A stretch of 50,731 nt of DNA from Actinoplanes palleronii (GTDB lineage Bacteria; Actinomycetota; Actinomycetes; Mycobacteriales; Micromonosporaceae), in NCBI RefSeq assembly GCF_016862315.1, contig NZ_BOMS01000075.1, forward strand, positions 1 through 50,731, given 5' to 3'. Made by a program: the position numbers and the translations under genes. The notes beneath the pieces were generated by a model, which saw nothing but the letters and a program-made list of their open reading frames with translations, was not told the DNA's origin and did not search any database. Positions 25,587-33,245 of this stretch are shown here, piece by piece (the stretch's first letter is position 1; each line of letters opens with the position of its first letter).

Positions 25587-25939
25587 GCCGGCTCGCTGGG
25601 AGCGCTGCCATCCCCGGACGCGGCCACCCGGCGGGCATGATCAGCGATCACCTGGCCAAGGATGCCGTGCAACCGCCCGCAGTCCCGGCAGTGCAGGTTC
25701 TCGTCCAGGTGGCGACCGCCACACTCGACGCACTCGCCGCGGTCCTGCGGGTCGCGATAGGACGCCAGGGCCCGGCACATCGCGCGGATCACATGGTCGC
25801 TCATGGTGAACATCTCATCACCCAGAGCAGTGCGCAGTCCGATCAGCGCCACCGGCGGGGCGTCCGGATGCGGGTCGTATGGCGCCACCGCGTCGATGAA
25901 CTCCGCGATGACAGCGGCCGGGTCGAGCGAGGCAGTCAC
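25583..25939 (-). CDS. Small zinc-ribbon-like protein, first gene of the signalling operon
   Basis: 118 residues from a GTG. The N-terminal 65 residues are helical; then CVEC and CRDC (Cys70, Cys73, Cys84, Cys87) form a probable zinc ribbon, followed by a helix and a Ser/Ala-rich tail. I do not recognise a named family. It overlaps the phosphatase gene by four bases, so it is cotranscribed and may be a sensor or adaptor. Only 67 bp separate it from the divergent peptidase gene. Confidence 0.75.
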   Translation of the reverse strand: MTASLDPAAVIAEFIDAVAPYDPHPDAPPVALIGLRTALGDEMFTMSDHVIRAMCRALASYRDPQDRGECVECGGRHLDENLHCRDCGRLHGILGQVIADHARRVAASGDGSAPSEPA

Positions 25940-26006
25940 CCGTACAACGCTATTGCACGCAACAATTGATCTACCGGGTACCCGGCGGCCGGACCACCAA
26001 GCTTAG

Positions 26007-28367
26007 ATGTCACCCATGCGTGACGCTGCTCTCATCCGGCCGGCTCGGCGCGGCTTCGCCGTACTGGCCGTCCTCGCGGTACTCGCCCTGGCGGGCTTCG
26101 CCGCGGTCCGCTCGATCCTGCCGCCTCCGGCGATCCCGGCCTCGGCGCCCGCCGACGAGTTCAGCGCCCAGCGTGCTTTTTCCGAGGTACGTACGATCGC
26201 CGCCGCCCCGCACCCGGCCGGCAGCGCGGCGAACGACCGGGTGCGCGAGCACCTCGTCGAAACCCTCCGTGGCCTGGGCCTGAGCCCCGAGGTGCAGGAC
26301 ACCGTCTCGACGCAGGGCGGCCAGCTCTCCGCCAGCGCGGGCGGCACCGGCCTGGCCCGGGTCCGCAACGTGGTCACCCTGATCCCGGGCAGCGCCTCGA
26401 CCGGGCGGATCTTCCTGGTCGCACACTACGACTCGGCGCAGACCGGGCCGGGCGGCAACGACGACGCGGCCGGCACCTCCACCATCCTGGAGACCGCCCG
26501 CGCGCTGACCAGCGGCGGCAAGCTGCGCAACGACGTGGTGCTGGTGCTGACCGACGCCGAGGAGGCCTGCCTGTGCGGCGCCGAGGCGTTCGTCCGGCAG
26601 CACCCACTGGCCCGCGACGGCGGCGTGGTGCTCAACCTGGAGGCGCGCGGCAGCTCCGGCCCGGCGATCATGTTCGAGACCTCGACCGGGAACGCGAGCC
26701 TGGTCGGGGCGTATGCGCACGCGCCGTACCCGGTCGGCACCTCGTTCGCGGTGGAGATCTACCGCAGGCTGCCCAACGACACCGACTTCACCTCGTTCCG
26801 GGAGGCCGGCTTCCTCGGCCTGAACTCGGCGTACATCGACGGCGCGGCGGTCTACCACGCACCCACCGACACTCCCGAGGCGATGGACCGCGACAGCCTG
26901 CAGCACCACGGGTCGAACGCGCTGGCCGTCACCCGCGAACTGGGCGGCCGGGACCTGAGTACGCTGCGCGGCGGCGGGGACGCCACCTACTTCCCGGTGC
27001 CCGGCCTGCTGGTCCGGTACCCGGGCGCGCTGGTCTGGCCGCTGGCCGGGCTGGCTCTGATCGCGGTGGTGGCGCTGGGCTGGCTGGCCCGCCGGAAGGG
27101 CCGGCTGACCGGCCGAAACCTGGCGCTGGCCGGTGCGCTCGGGCTGGCCCCGATCGCGGTCGCGCCAGTGCTGGCCCAGCTGTACTGGACCGTGCTCACC
27201 CTGATCCGGCCGGAGTACGCGGCGCTGCCGATCGACCCGTACCGCCCGGGGCTGTACCGGATCGCGGTGATCGCGCTGGCGGTGGCCGTGGTGGTGTGCT
27301 GGTTCGCGCTGCTGCGCCGCAAGCTCGGTGCGGCCGCGCTCGCCGTCGCGGGCCTGGGCTGGCTCGCGGCGCTCGGCGTGGTGCTGGCCGCGGCCGTACC
27401 CGGTGGTGCCTACCTGGCCACCCTGCCCGCGCTGGCCGGCGCGCTGGCCGGGATCGCGGCCCTCTACCTGCGCGACTGGGCGGCCACCGCGGTGATCACC
27501 GCCGGTGGCCTGGTCGCCGTGGTGATCCTGCTGCCCACCGTGGTCATGCTGTTCCCGGCGCTGGGCATGGGCCTGGGCGCCGCCGGGGCGTTCCTGACCG
27601 TACTGATGATGCTGGCGCTGCTGCCGGTCGTCGACCTGCTCCACCCGTCCGCCGAGCCGGTGCAGGGGCTGCCCGCGGCACGGGCCCGGCGCCGCGGCGC
27701 GCTGCCCACCCTGGTCGCCTCGCTCGCGGTGCTGGCCTGCACCGCCGCCGGCCTGGTGGTCGACCGGTTCGACGCGAAGCACCCGGCGCTCACCCAGCTG
27801 ATGTACGCGCTGGACGCGGACACCGGCACGGCGGAGTGGCTCAGCGCCGAGACGGACACCCAGAAGTGGACCTCGCAGTACGTCGCCGGCGACCCGAAGC
27901 CGGTGGCCGGGACCCTGCCGGCGTTCGGCGCCGAGGAGCTGCGGACCGGGCCGGCTCAGGCCGCCACCCTGCCCGCCCCGAACCTCACCCTGGTCTCGGA
28001 CACCGCGGCGGCGGACGGCCGGGTGCTCACGCTCCGCCTGGCCCCGCAGCGGACGGTCCGGTTCGTCACCCTGCACGTGGCCGCGGGAACCCAGGTCAGC
28101 GCCGCGACGGTGGGTGGCCGGCCGCTGCCGGTGACCACGTCGGCCGGGGGTGGCTGGGGCTTCGGTTTCGTCTTCCACGCCCCGCCGGCCGAGGGCGTCG
28201 AGGTGGTGCTCACGGTCGGTGGCACCGGGCCGGTGAGGCTGCGGGCGATGGACGCCAGCGACACCGTCACCGAGATGCCCGGTTTCCACGCGCGACCGTC
28301 CGGCGTCGGCGTCCTCGGCTCGCACAGCAGCGAGATGGTCGCCGTCGCCAAGACCTACAGCTTCTGA
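26007..28367 (+). CDS. M28 metallopeptidase, multi-pass membrane, ERMP1-like
   Basis: 786 residues. N-terminal membrane segment (about 16-38), then an M28 zinc peptidase domain: Zn ligand His140 in LVAHYDS, Asp152 in GNDDAAG, catalytic/ligand Glu185-Glu186 in TDAEE, and VYHAPTDTPE supplying the last His. About ten membrane helices follow (about 335-560), then a beta-rich C-terminal domain. This layout is that of ER metallopeptidase 1-like proteins; the native substrate is unknown. ATG 26016 is an alternative start, with TAGATG (26004-26009) placed as a -10 for a leaderless message. Confidence 0.9.
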   Translation: MSPMRDAALIRPARRGFAVLAVLAVLALAGFAAVRSILPPPAIPASAPADEFSAQRAFSEVRTIAAAPHPAGSAANDRVREHLVETLRGLGLSPEVQDTVSTQGGQLSASAGGTGLARVRNVVTLIPGSASTGRIFLVAHYDSAQTGPGGNDDAAGTSTILETARALTSGGKLRNDVVLVLTDAEEACLCGAEAFVRQHPLARDGGVVLNLEARGSSGPAIMFETSTGNASLVGAYAHAPYPVGTSFAVEIYRRLPNDTDFTSFREAGFLGLNSAYIDGAAVYHAPTDTPEAMDRDSLQHHGSNALAVTRELGGRDLSTLRGGGDATYFPVPGLLVRYPGALVWPLAGLALIAVVALGWLARRKGRLTGRNLALAGALGLAPIAVAPVLAQLYWTVLTLIRPEYAALPIDPYRPGLYRIAVIALAVAVVVCWFALLRRKLGAAALAVAGLGWLAALGVVLAAAVPGGAYLATLPALAGALAGIAALYLRDWAATAVITAGGLVAVVILLPTVVMLFPALGMGLGAAGAFLTVLMMLALLPVVDLLHPSAEPVQGLPAARARRRGALPTLVASLAVLACTAAGLVVDRFDAKHPALTQLMYALDADTGTAEWLSAETDTQKWTSQYVAGDPKPVAGTLPAFGAEELRTGPAQAATLPAPNLTLVSDTAAADGRVLTLRLAPQRTVRFVTLHVAAGTQVSAATVGGRPLPVTTSAGGGWGFGFVFHAPPAEGVEVVLTVGGTGPVRLRAMDASDTVTEMPGFHARPSGVGVLGSHSSEMVAVAKTYSF

Positions 28368-28374
28368 CCGACCC

Positions 28375-28659
28375 TCATCTGCCCCGGCCGCGACGGCCGG
28401 TCGGGGCGTCGTGCCGGAAGTGCACGAAGAGGCGGCCCCAGTTGTCGCCGTCCTTCTCGATCCGGTGGTAGAGCTGCTTGATCTCCTTCTGGTCGAGGAA
28501 ACGGATCACCTTCTTCTTCAAGGCGCCGGTTCCCTTCCCCGGGATGATCTCGACCATGGCGGCCTTCTTGTCGATCGCCTCGTCGATGATCCCCCGCAGG
28601 GCCTTGTCGATCTGCTGGCCCTTGTTGAAGATGTCGTGCAGGTCGAGCTTCAATTTCAT
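28375..28659 (-). CDS. Smr-domain protein
   Basis: 94 residues, one Smr (MutS-related) domain: LDLHDIF at 5-11 and IIPGKGTGALKKKV at 38-51, with a basic RGRGR C-terminus. Smr domains are nucleases of RNA or branched DNA; this small single-domain form has no mapped role. It is convergent with the M28 gene (seven bases between stops), and its 3' end contains a GC-rich inverted repeat (about 28381-28407) that could end transcripts. Confidence 0.85.
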   Translation of the reverse strand: MKLKLDLHDIFNKGQQIDKALRGIIDEAIDKKAAMVEIIPGKGTGALKKKVIRFLDQKEIKQLYHRIEKDGDNWGRLFVHFRHDAPTGRRGRGR

Positions 28660-28668
28660 GGCACGACC

Positions 28669-29040
28669 CTATTCCGCGGCGGACTTGCCGAGCCAGGTCT
28701 CGACCCGGCGGACCGCCTCCTGGTAATCCGGCTGCTGCTTCATCGCGGCAGCCAGGCGCAGGTGCGGTAACGCCTCGCGGAACCGGCCGGCCCGCTCCAG
28801 GGTGCGGCCCAGCACGTGGTGCGCGTAGTGATCCGAGGGGTCGTGGTCGACCAGGGCTCGCAGGTGGGTCTCCGCCGCGTTCAGCTGGGCCGAGTTGAAA
28901 TAGGCCCGGGCGAGCAGCTGACGGACCGCCGAATTGTGCGGCTCCGCCTCGATGATCGGTTCGAGCAACCGGGACGCCCCGAGCGGGTCACCGGACTCGA
29001 AGAAGAAATTGGCTCTGCGGTACTCCTCGAGAAGATCCAC
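28669..29040 (-). CDS. Tetratricopeptide-repeat protein
   Basis: 123 residues from the GTG at 29040, with GGGGAG six bases upstream. Three TPR-like helical pairs: YRRANFFFESGDPLGASRLL, AVRQLLARAYFNSAQLNAAE and YAHHVLGRTLERAGRFREAL. Such proteins are scaffolds; the partner is unknown. It sits nine bases from the smr stop, on the same strand, so the two are probably cotranscribed. Confidence 0.87.
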   Translation of the reverse strand: MDLLEEYRRANFFFESGDPLGASRLLEPIIEAEPHNSAVRQLLARAYFNSAQLNAAETHLRALVDHDPSDHYAHHVLGRTLERAGRFREALPHLRLAAAMKQQPDYQEAVRRVETWLGKSAAE

Positions 29041-29130
29041 GTGCAGCTCCCCACGCTTGCGCCGCCGACAATGACCAACGCTTGCACAACATCGCGCGAA
29101 CGGCGAGTGTTCCGGGGCCACACCGTGGCG

Positions 29131-29382
29131 CTATACGGCTTTTGTCCGCCTGATCTGGTCGGCCGCCCCGGTCAGCATCACCGAACCGGTCATCGAGTCC
29201 ACCGCGAAGCCGATCGCCTCACTCGCGCCCAGCCGGGTCACGGCCGGCGCCGCGGGGCCGAACACCGTGGTCACCGCGAGGGCGGCGGCCACCGCGGTCA
29301 CACCCGCCCGCCAGCGCCAGGTTGCCGATCGGGTGCTGCCGCCGATTGCCTCAATCGTCATAACCGTCATGCCGAAGACCAT
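29131..29382 (-). CDS. Possible small membrane protein, doubtful
   Basis: Up to 83 residues with alternative ATGs at 29370 and 29361. The centre (AGVTAVAAALAVTTVF) is one membrane segment or signal peptide; the rest shows no motif. No ribosome site precedes any start, so it may not be a gene. It occupies the space between the TPR gene and the response regulator promoter. Confidence 0.4.
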   Translation of the reverse strand: MVFGMTVMTIEAIGGSTRSATWRWRAGVTAVAAALAVTTVFGPAAPAVTRLGASEAIGFAVDSMTGSVMLTGAADQIRRTKAV

Positions 29383-29417
29383 GACGGCGCACGATGTCAG
29401 CCCGCTGTGCGATCAGC

Positions 29418-29456
29418 GTGACCTCACTGTGCGCCAGGGTCACAGCTGGTACACAG
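29418..29456 (+). promoter_or_regulatory. Candidate operator of the OmpR-type regulator
   Basis: CACAG occurs at 29441-29445 and 29452-29456, an 11-bp helical-turn spacing as in OmpR-family direct repeats (TCACAGCTGGTACACAG). An inverted pair GTGACC (29418) / GGTCAC (29438) overlaps it. It lies 50 bp before the response regulator start, so autoregulation is plausible. Confidence 0.4.
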
Positions 29457-29506
29457 GAAACGGAAAGCCGGCGCAGAGCGTCGCCCACCACAGTAGGGGC
29501 ATGACG

Positions 29507-30238
29507 ATGGCGAACGCAGACTCCAGCACCGAACTCCGGCGGCCCGACGGGACCCCGGTGCGGGTCCTCGTGGTGGACGACGAGCCGACGCTGGCCGAGC
29601 TCCTCTCGATGGCCCTGCGATACGAGGGCTGGGACGTCCGGAGCGCCGGCGACGGGCTCTCCGCGGTGCGTACGGCCCGGGACTTCCGCCCGGACGCCGT
29701 CATCCTGGACATGATGCTGCCGGACATCGACGGGCTGGAGGTGCTGCGCCGGCTACGCGGGGAGTCCCCCGAGGTGCCGGTGTTGTTCCTGACCGCCAAG
29801 GACTCGGTCGAGGACCGGATCACCGGGCTGACCGCCGGTGGGGACGACTACGTCACCAAGCCGTTCAGCCTGGAGGAGGTGGTGGCCCGGCTGCGCGGGC
29901 TGATGCGCCGGATGGGGCACGCGCCGATGCGTACCGAGTCGCAGCTCGTCGTCGGGGACCTCTCGCTGGACGAGGACTCGCACGAGGTGCGCCGGGCCGG
30001 TGACCTGATCACGCTGACCGCGACCGAGTTCGAGCTGCTGCGTTATCTCATGCGCAACCCGCGCCGGGTGCTGAGCAAGCCGCAGATCCTGGACCGGGTG
30101 TGGAACTACGACTTCGGCGGGCAAGCCAACGTCGTGGAGCTGTACATCTCTTACCTACGCAAGAAGATCGACGCCGGGCGCGCGCCGATGATCCACACGA
30201 TGCGCGGCGCCGGTTACGTCCTCAAGCCGGCTGACTGA
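29507..30238 (+). CDS. OmpR-family response regulator
   Basis: 243 residues from ATG 29507, which has AGGGG seven bases upstream; ATG 29501 is an alternative. Receiver: VLVVDDEPT, phospho-acceptor Asp in VILDMMLPD, LTAKDS, YVTKPFS. The winged-helix output has LTATEFELLRYLMRNPRRVLSK and VVELYISYLRKKID ending in RGAGYVLKP. It resembles the TcrA/PrrA type. The kinase gene begins two bases after its stop, so the two form a standard pair. Confidence 0.95.
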   Translation: MANADSSTELRRPDGTPVRVLVVDDEPTLAELLSMALRYEGWDVRSAGDGLSAVRTARDFRPDAVILDMMLPDIDGLEVLRRLRGESPEVPVLFLTAKDSVEDRITGLTAGGDDYVTKPFSLEEVVARLRGLMRRMGHAPMRTESQLVVGDLSLDEDSHEVRRAGDLITLTATEFELLRYLMRNPRRVLSKPQILDRVWNYDFGGQANVVELYISYLRKKIDAGRAPMIHTMRGAGYVLKPAD

Positions 30239-30240
30239 CG

Positions 30241-31857
30241 ATGAGCGCTGCCGACAAGGCCCACACCCGTCCCGCCCGCTGGCGCAGCCCGGCGGGCTGG
30301 CCGCTGCGCACCCGGCTGGTCGCCACCATGATCGCCCTGCTGGCGGTCTTGGGCCTGGTCGTCGGCGGTACCGCCGAGCTCTATCTGAAACAGTCGCTCT
30401 ACAGCCAGATCGACGCTCGCATGGACGAGGTCCAGAAGCTGAGCCGAGGCTTCGGCGGCGGCGGACCGGGTGGGCAGAAGAACCCCGATTCGAGCGACTC
30501 GAGCCAGGACAGCGTGAACGTGCCGCCTGGCGCCGAAGCCAACTGGATCTTCCTCTACTACGACTCGTCGATGGTCCAGCAGGACGGCGGCCGGCTGCTG
30601 TTCCGGGATACCTCGACGACCAACACGAACAGCCGATACTCCGGCTACTTCGAGCCCGTGACGGATGTGGAAAAGGCTGCGCTGCTCTCCGTCGGGGCGG
30701 TCGGCAACAAGAAGACCGTCTCGGTCGGTGAAATCGGCAACTACCGGGTCACCATCTTCAGAACGCGCTCGGGCCAGCCGGGCAGCAGTCAGAACAGCGG
30801 CTACACCGTCGTCGCGCTGCCGCTCTCCGACGCCAATGACACCCTGATCAAGGTGGCCGGCTTCACCGGGTGCGTCATCCTCGGTTCGCTGCTGATCGCG
30901 GGGTGGGCCGGTGCGCTCATCGTCCGTCGTACCCTCAAGCCTCTCGATCGGGTCGCGGCCACCGCGAGCCGGGTGGCTGAGCTGCGCCTGGACCGCGGCG
31001 AGGTGCAACTCGCGCAGCGAGTGCCCGCGCAGGACACCGACCCGCGCACCGAGGTCGGCCAGGTCGGCGCCGCGCTGAACCGGATGCTCGACCATGTCGG
31101 CAACGCGCTCGAGGCGCGGCACGCCAGCGAGATGCAGGTCCGGCAGTTCGTCGCGGACGCGAGCCACGAGTTGCGGACGCCTCTGGCGGCTATCCGTGGT
31201 TATGCCGAGCTGACCCGGCGCAGCCGGCAGCCGATCCCGGACGAGCTGGCCCACGTGCTGGGCCGGGTCGAGTCCGAGGCGAAGCGGATGACCACCCTGG
31301 TCGAGGACCTGCTGCTGCTGGCCCGCCTGGACGCCGGTCGCCCGCTGGCGCAGGACCCGGTCGACCTGACCATGCTGGCCGTGGACGCCACCAGCGACGC
31401 GCACGCTACCGCCCCGCGCCACTACTGGCAGCTCGACCTGCCGGACGAACCGGTCACCGTGATCGGCGACGGCGCCCGGCTGCACCAGGTGCTGGCGAAC
31501 CTGCTGGCCAACGCGCGCACGCACACCCCGGAAGGCACCACGGTCACCGTCAAGGTCGGCACGATGCCGAACGCGGCAGTGCTCCAGGTGATCGACAACG
31601 GTCAGGGCATCCAGGCCGAGCTAGTACCGCACATCTTCGAGCGCTTCGCCCGTGGCGACAGCTCACGATCCCGGGCGGCCGGCAGCACCGGCCTGGGGTT
31701 GTCGATCGTGCACGCGGTGGTCACCTCGCACGGCGGCAAGGTCGGCGTGCAGAGCCGGCCCGGACAGACGATCTTCACGGTGATGCTGCCGGCCACCGTG
31801 CCTCAGGTCGTCCCATCAGCTGAACATCACACGCCATATCTGCCGCGGGTGGGCTGA
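30241..31857 (+). CDS. Sensor histidine kinase of the OmpR-type pair
   Basis: 538 residues. Two membrane segments (about 25-46 and 205-228) enclose an extracytoplasmic sensor of about 155 residues that carries a Gly/Ser/Asp-rich loop (about 68-95). Then HAMP, HisKA with His309 in DASHELRTPLAAIRGY, and HATPase motifs NLLANARTHTPE, DNGQGI and GSTGLGLSIV. The ligand is unknown. The stop lies about 20 bases before the aromatic-attenuator leader, but that leader has its own -10. Confidence 0.95.
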   Translation: MSAADKAHTRPARWRSPAGWPLRTRLVATMIALLAVLGLVVGGTAELYLKQSLYSQIDARMDEVQKLSRGFGGGGPGGQKNPDSSDSSQDSVNVPPGAEANWIFLYYDSSMVQQDGGRLLFRDTSTTNTNSRYSGYFEPVTDVEKAALLSVGAVGNKKTVSVGEIGNYRVTIFRTRSGQPGSSQNSGYTVVALPLSDANDTLIKVAGFTGCVILGSLLIAGWAGALIVRRTLKPLDRVAATASRVAELRLDRGEVQLAQRVPAQDTDPRTEVGQVGAALNRMLDHVGNALEARHASEMQVRQFVADASHELRTPLAAIRGYAELTRRSRQPIPDELAHVLGRVESEAKRMTTLVEDLLLLARLDAGRPLAQDPVDLTMLAVDATSDAHATAPRHYWQLDLPDEPVTVIGDGARLHQVLANLLANARTHTPEGTTVTVKVGTMPNAAVLQVIDNGQGIQAELVPHIFERFARGDSSRSRAAGSTGLGLSIVHAVVTSHGGKVGVQSRPGQTIFTVMLPATVPQVVPSAEHHTPYLPRVG

Positions 31858-31863
31858 TCCGGC

Positions 31864-31869
31864 TATGCT
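31864..31869 (+). promoter_or_regulatory. -10 element of the aromatic leader
   Basis: TATGCT, close to the actinobacterial TANNNT consensus, six bases before the leader-peptide GTG. This spacing puts the transcription start at or next to the GTG, so the leader would be translated without a 5' untranslated region. No good -35 is seen. Confidence 0.6.
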
Positions 31870-31875
31870 GGCGGC

Positions 31876-31962
31876 GTGTCTCAGACTTGGGCGTTCTATT
31901 GGTTGCAGCACTTTTATTTTCGGGGGCCGGCTCGCGCCGGTGCCTCGGCCATGACCGCATGA
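31876..31962 (+). CDS. Aromatic leader peptide, 28 residues
   Basis: GTG start and TGA stop. Codons 5-15 read TWAFYWLQHFYF-like: Trp5, Phe7, Tyr8, Trp9, His12, Phe13, Tyr14, Phe15, so seven of eleven are Trp, Phe or Tyr. After a Gly/Pro/Arg stretch it ends AGASAMTA. Trp, Phe and Tyr are the end products of the pathway whose first enzyme is encoded next, so it is a typical attenuation sensor peptide covering all three. It lacks a Shine-Dalgarno and is likely leaderless. Its stop lies one base before the CTGAGACAC arm. Confidence 0.82.
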   Translation: MSQTWAFYWLQHFYFRGPARAGASAMTA

Positions 31963-31987
31963 CCTGAGACACCCCGCCAGAGCCGGC

Positions 31988-32018
31988 AAGGCAGCGACGA
32001 CGTCGCTGCCTTTTTGTT
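31988..32018 (+). terminator. Intrinsic attenuator terminator
   Basis: AAGGCAGCGAC (31988-31998), three-base loop, GTCGCTGCCTT (32002-32012): an 11-bp stem with a U-rich tail TTTTTGTTT. Such a clean U-tracted terminator is rare in this GC-rich window, and here it stands upstream of a gene, not after one. Confidence 0.93.
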
Positions 32019-32070
32019 TGCCTCGAGCAAACCGGCTCTCGCGCAGGGCCGGTTGAGAAGGAGAGCCATC

Positions 32071-33135
32071 ATGACCGCCCCTGAGGTGCAGCGCGTCCGC
32101 GACCAGCGCATCGAGAAGGTCGTCCCGCTGATGAGCCCGGCGCTGCTGCACCACGAGCTGCCGCTCACCTCCGCGTTGCACGACACCGTGCTGGCCGGCC
32201 GCAGGCAGGTCGAGGACGTGCTGAACGGACGAGATAAACGCCTGCTGGTCGTGGTCGGGCCGTGCTCGGTGCACGACCCCGCCGCCGCCGGTGAATACGC
32301 CGACCTGCTGAAGGTCGAGGCCGAACGGCTCAGCGAGGACCTGCTGATCGTGATGCGGGTGTACTTCGAGAAGCCTCGCTCCACGGTCGGCTGGAAGGGT
32401 CTGATCATGGACCCGGCCCTGGACGGCACCGGTGACGTCGGCGAGGGCCTGCGGATCGCCCGCAAGCTGCTGCTCGAGGTGGTCGACCGGGGTCTGCCGG
32501 TGGCCGTCGAGTTCCTCGACCCGATCACCCCGCAGTACATCGCGGACACCGTGGCCTGGGGCGCGATCGGCGCCCGGACCGTCGAGTCGCAGGTGCACCG
32601 CCAGCTCTCGTCCGGCCTGTCGATGCCGATCGGCATGAAGAACCGCCCGGACGGCAGCGTCTCCACCGCCGTCGACGCGATCCAGGCCGCCGCGGCGCAG
32701 CACGTCTTCCCGGGGATCGACTACTCCGGCACCCCGGCGATCCTGCACACCACCGGCAACCCGGACTGTCACCTGGTGCTGCGCGGCGGGGGCGGCAAGC
32801 CGAACTACAGCGCCGCCGACGTCGAGGCCTCGATCGCGCTGCTGCGCAAGGGCGGCCTGCCGGAGCGCCTGGTGATCGACTGCTCGCACGGCAACAGCAG
32901 CAAGGACCACAACCGGCAGCCGCTTGTCGCCGAGGACATCGCCGCGCAGATGGAGGCCGGGCAGCACGCCATCAGCGGCGTGATGCTGGAGAGTTTCCTG
33001 GTGCCGGGCCGGCAGGAGCTGGGCGCCGAGATGACCTACGGCCAGTCGGTCACCGATGCGTGCATGGGCTGGGACAACACGGTGTCGGTGCTGGAGCGGC
33101 TGGCCGCGGCGTCCGCCAAGCGCCGCACGCTGTAA
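32071..33135 (+). CDS. 3-deoxy-7-phosphoheptulonate synthase, type I (DAHP synthase)
   Basis: 354 residues, typical of the AroF/AroG/AroH class. It condenses PEP and erythrose-4-phosphate, the first step of the shikimate pathway. Visible: VVVGPCSVHDP (metal-site Cys), VYFEKPRSTVGWKGLIMDP, GAIGARTVESQ, GMKNRPDG, DCSHGNSSKDH and GVMLESFLVPGRQEL. The AAGGAG at 32058-32063 is seven bases before the ATG. Regulation by the aromatic attenuator upstream is strongly suggested; allosteric control cannot be read. It is not the type II enzyme more usual in actinobacteria. Confidence 0.95.
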   Translation: MTAPEVQRVRDQRIEKVVPLMSPALLHHELPLTSALHDTVLAGRRQVEDVLNGRDKRLLVVVGPCSVHDPAAAGEYADLLKVEAERLSEDLLIVMRVYFEKPRSTVGWKGLIMDPALDGTGDVGEGLRIARKLLLEVVDRGLPVAVEFLDPITPQYIADTVAWGAIGARTVESQVHRQLSSGLSMPIGMKNRPDGSVSTAVDAIQAAAAQHVFPGIDYSGTPAILHTTGNPDCHLVLRGGGGKPNYSAADVEASIALLRKGGLPERLVIDCSHGNSSKDHNRQPLVAEDIAAQMEAGQHAISGVMLESFLVPGRQELGAEMTYGQSVTDACMGWDNTVSVLERLAAASAKRRTL

Positions 33136-33245
33136 CCCGCAGGACGCGGTACTCACAGGGACCACACAGCGGCGGCACAAGGACGCGACAGCGGCGGTGT
33201 AAATAGTTCATCAGGTACGAATCCGCCAGCTCTGGGAGTACCTCG

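Larger units (their letters stand above)
31870..32018 (+). promoter_or_regulatory. Transcription attenuator for DAHP synthase
   Basis: Layout: leader ORF (31876-31962) with a block of Trp/Phe/Tyr codons, then complementary segments, then an intrinsic terminator. GGCGGCGTGTCTCAG (31870-31884) is complementary to 31964-31978 at 14 of 15 positions and would mask the leader's start codon. GCCGGCTC (31926-31933) pairs perfectly with GAGCCGGC (31980-31987), flush against the terminator stem. Ribosome stalling in the aromatic block would cover 31926-31933. Which fold is the antiterminator is not settled by eye. Confidence 0.8.

Noticed and set aside
26010..28325. A 771-codon open frame antisense to the M28 peptidase
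   Set aside because: Low-complexity Arg/Gln/Gly-rich product; the sense frame has peptidase motifs and membrane helices.
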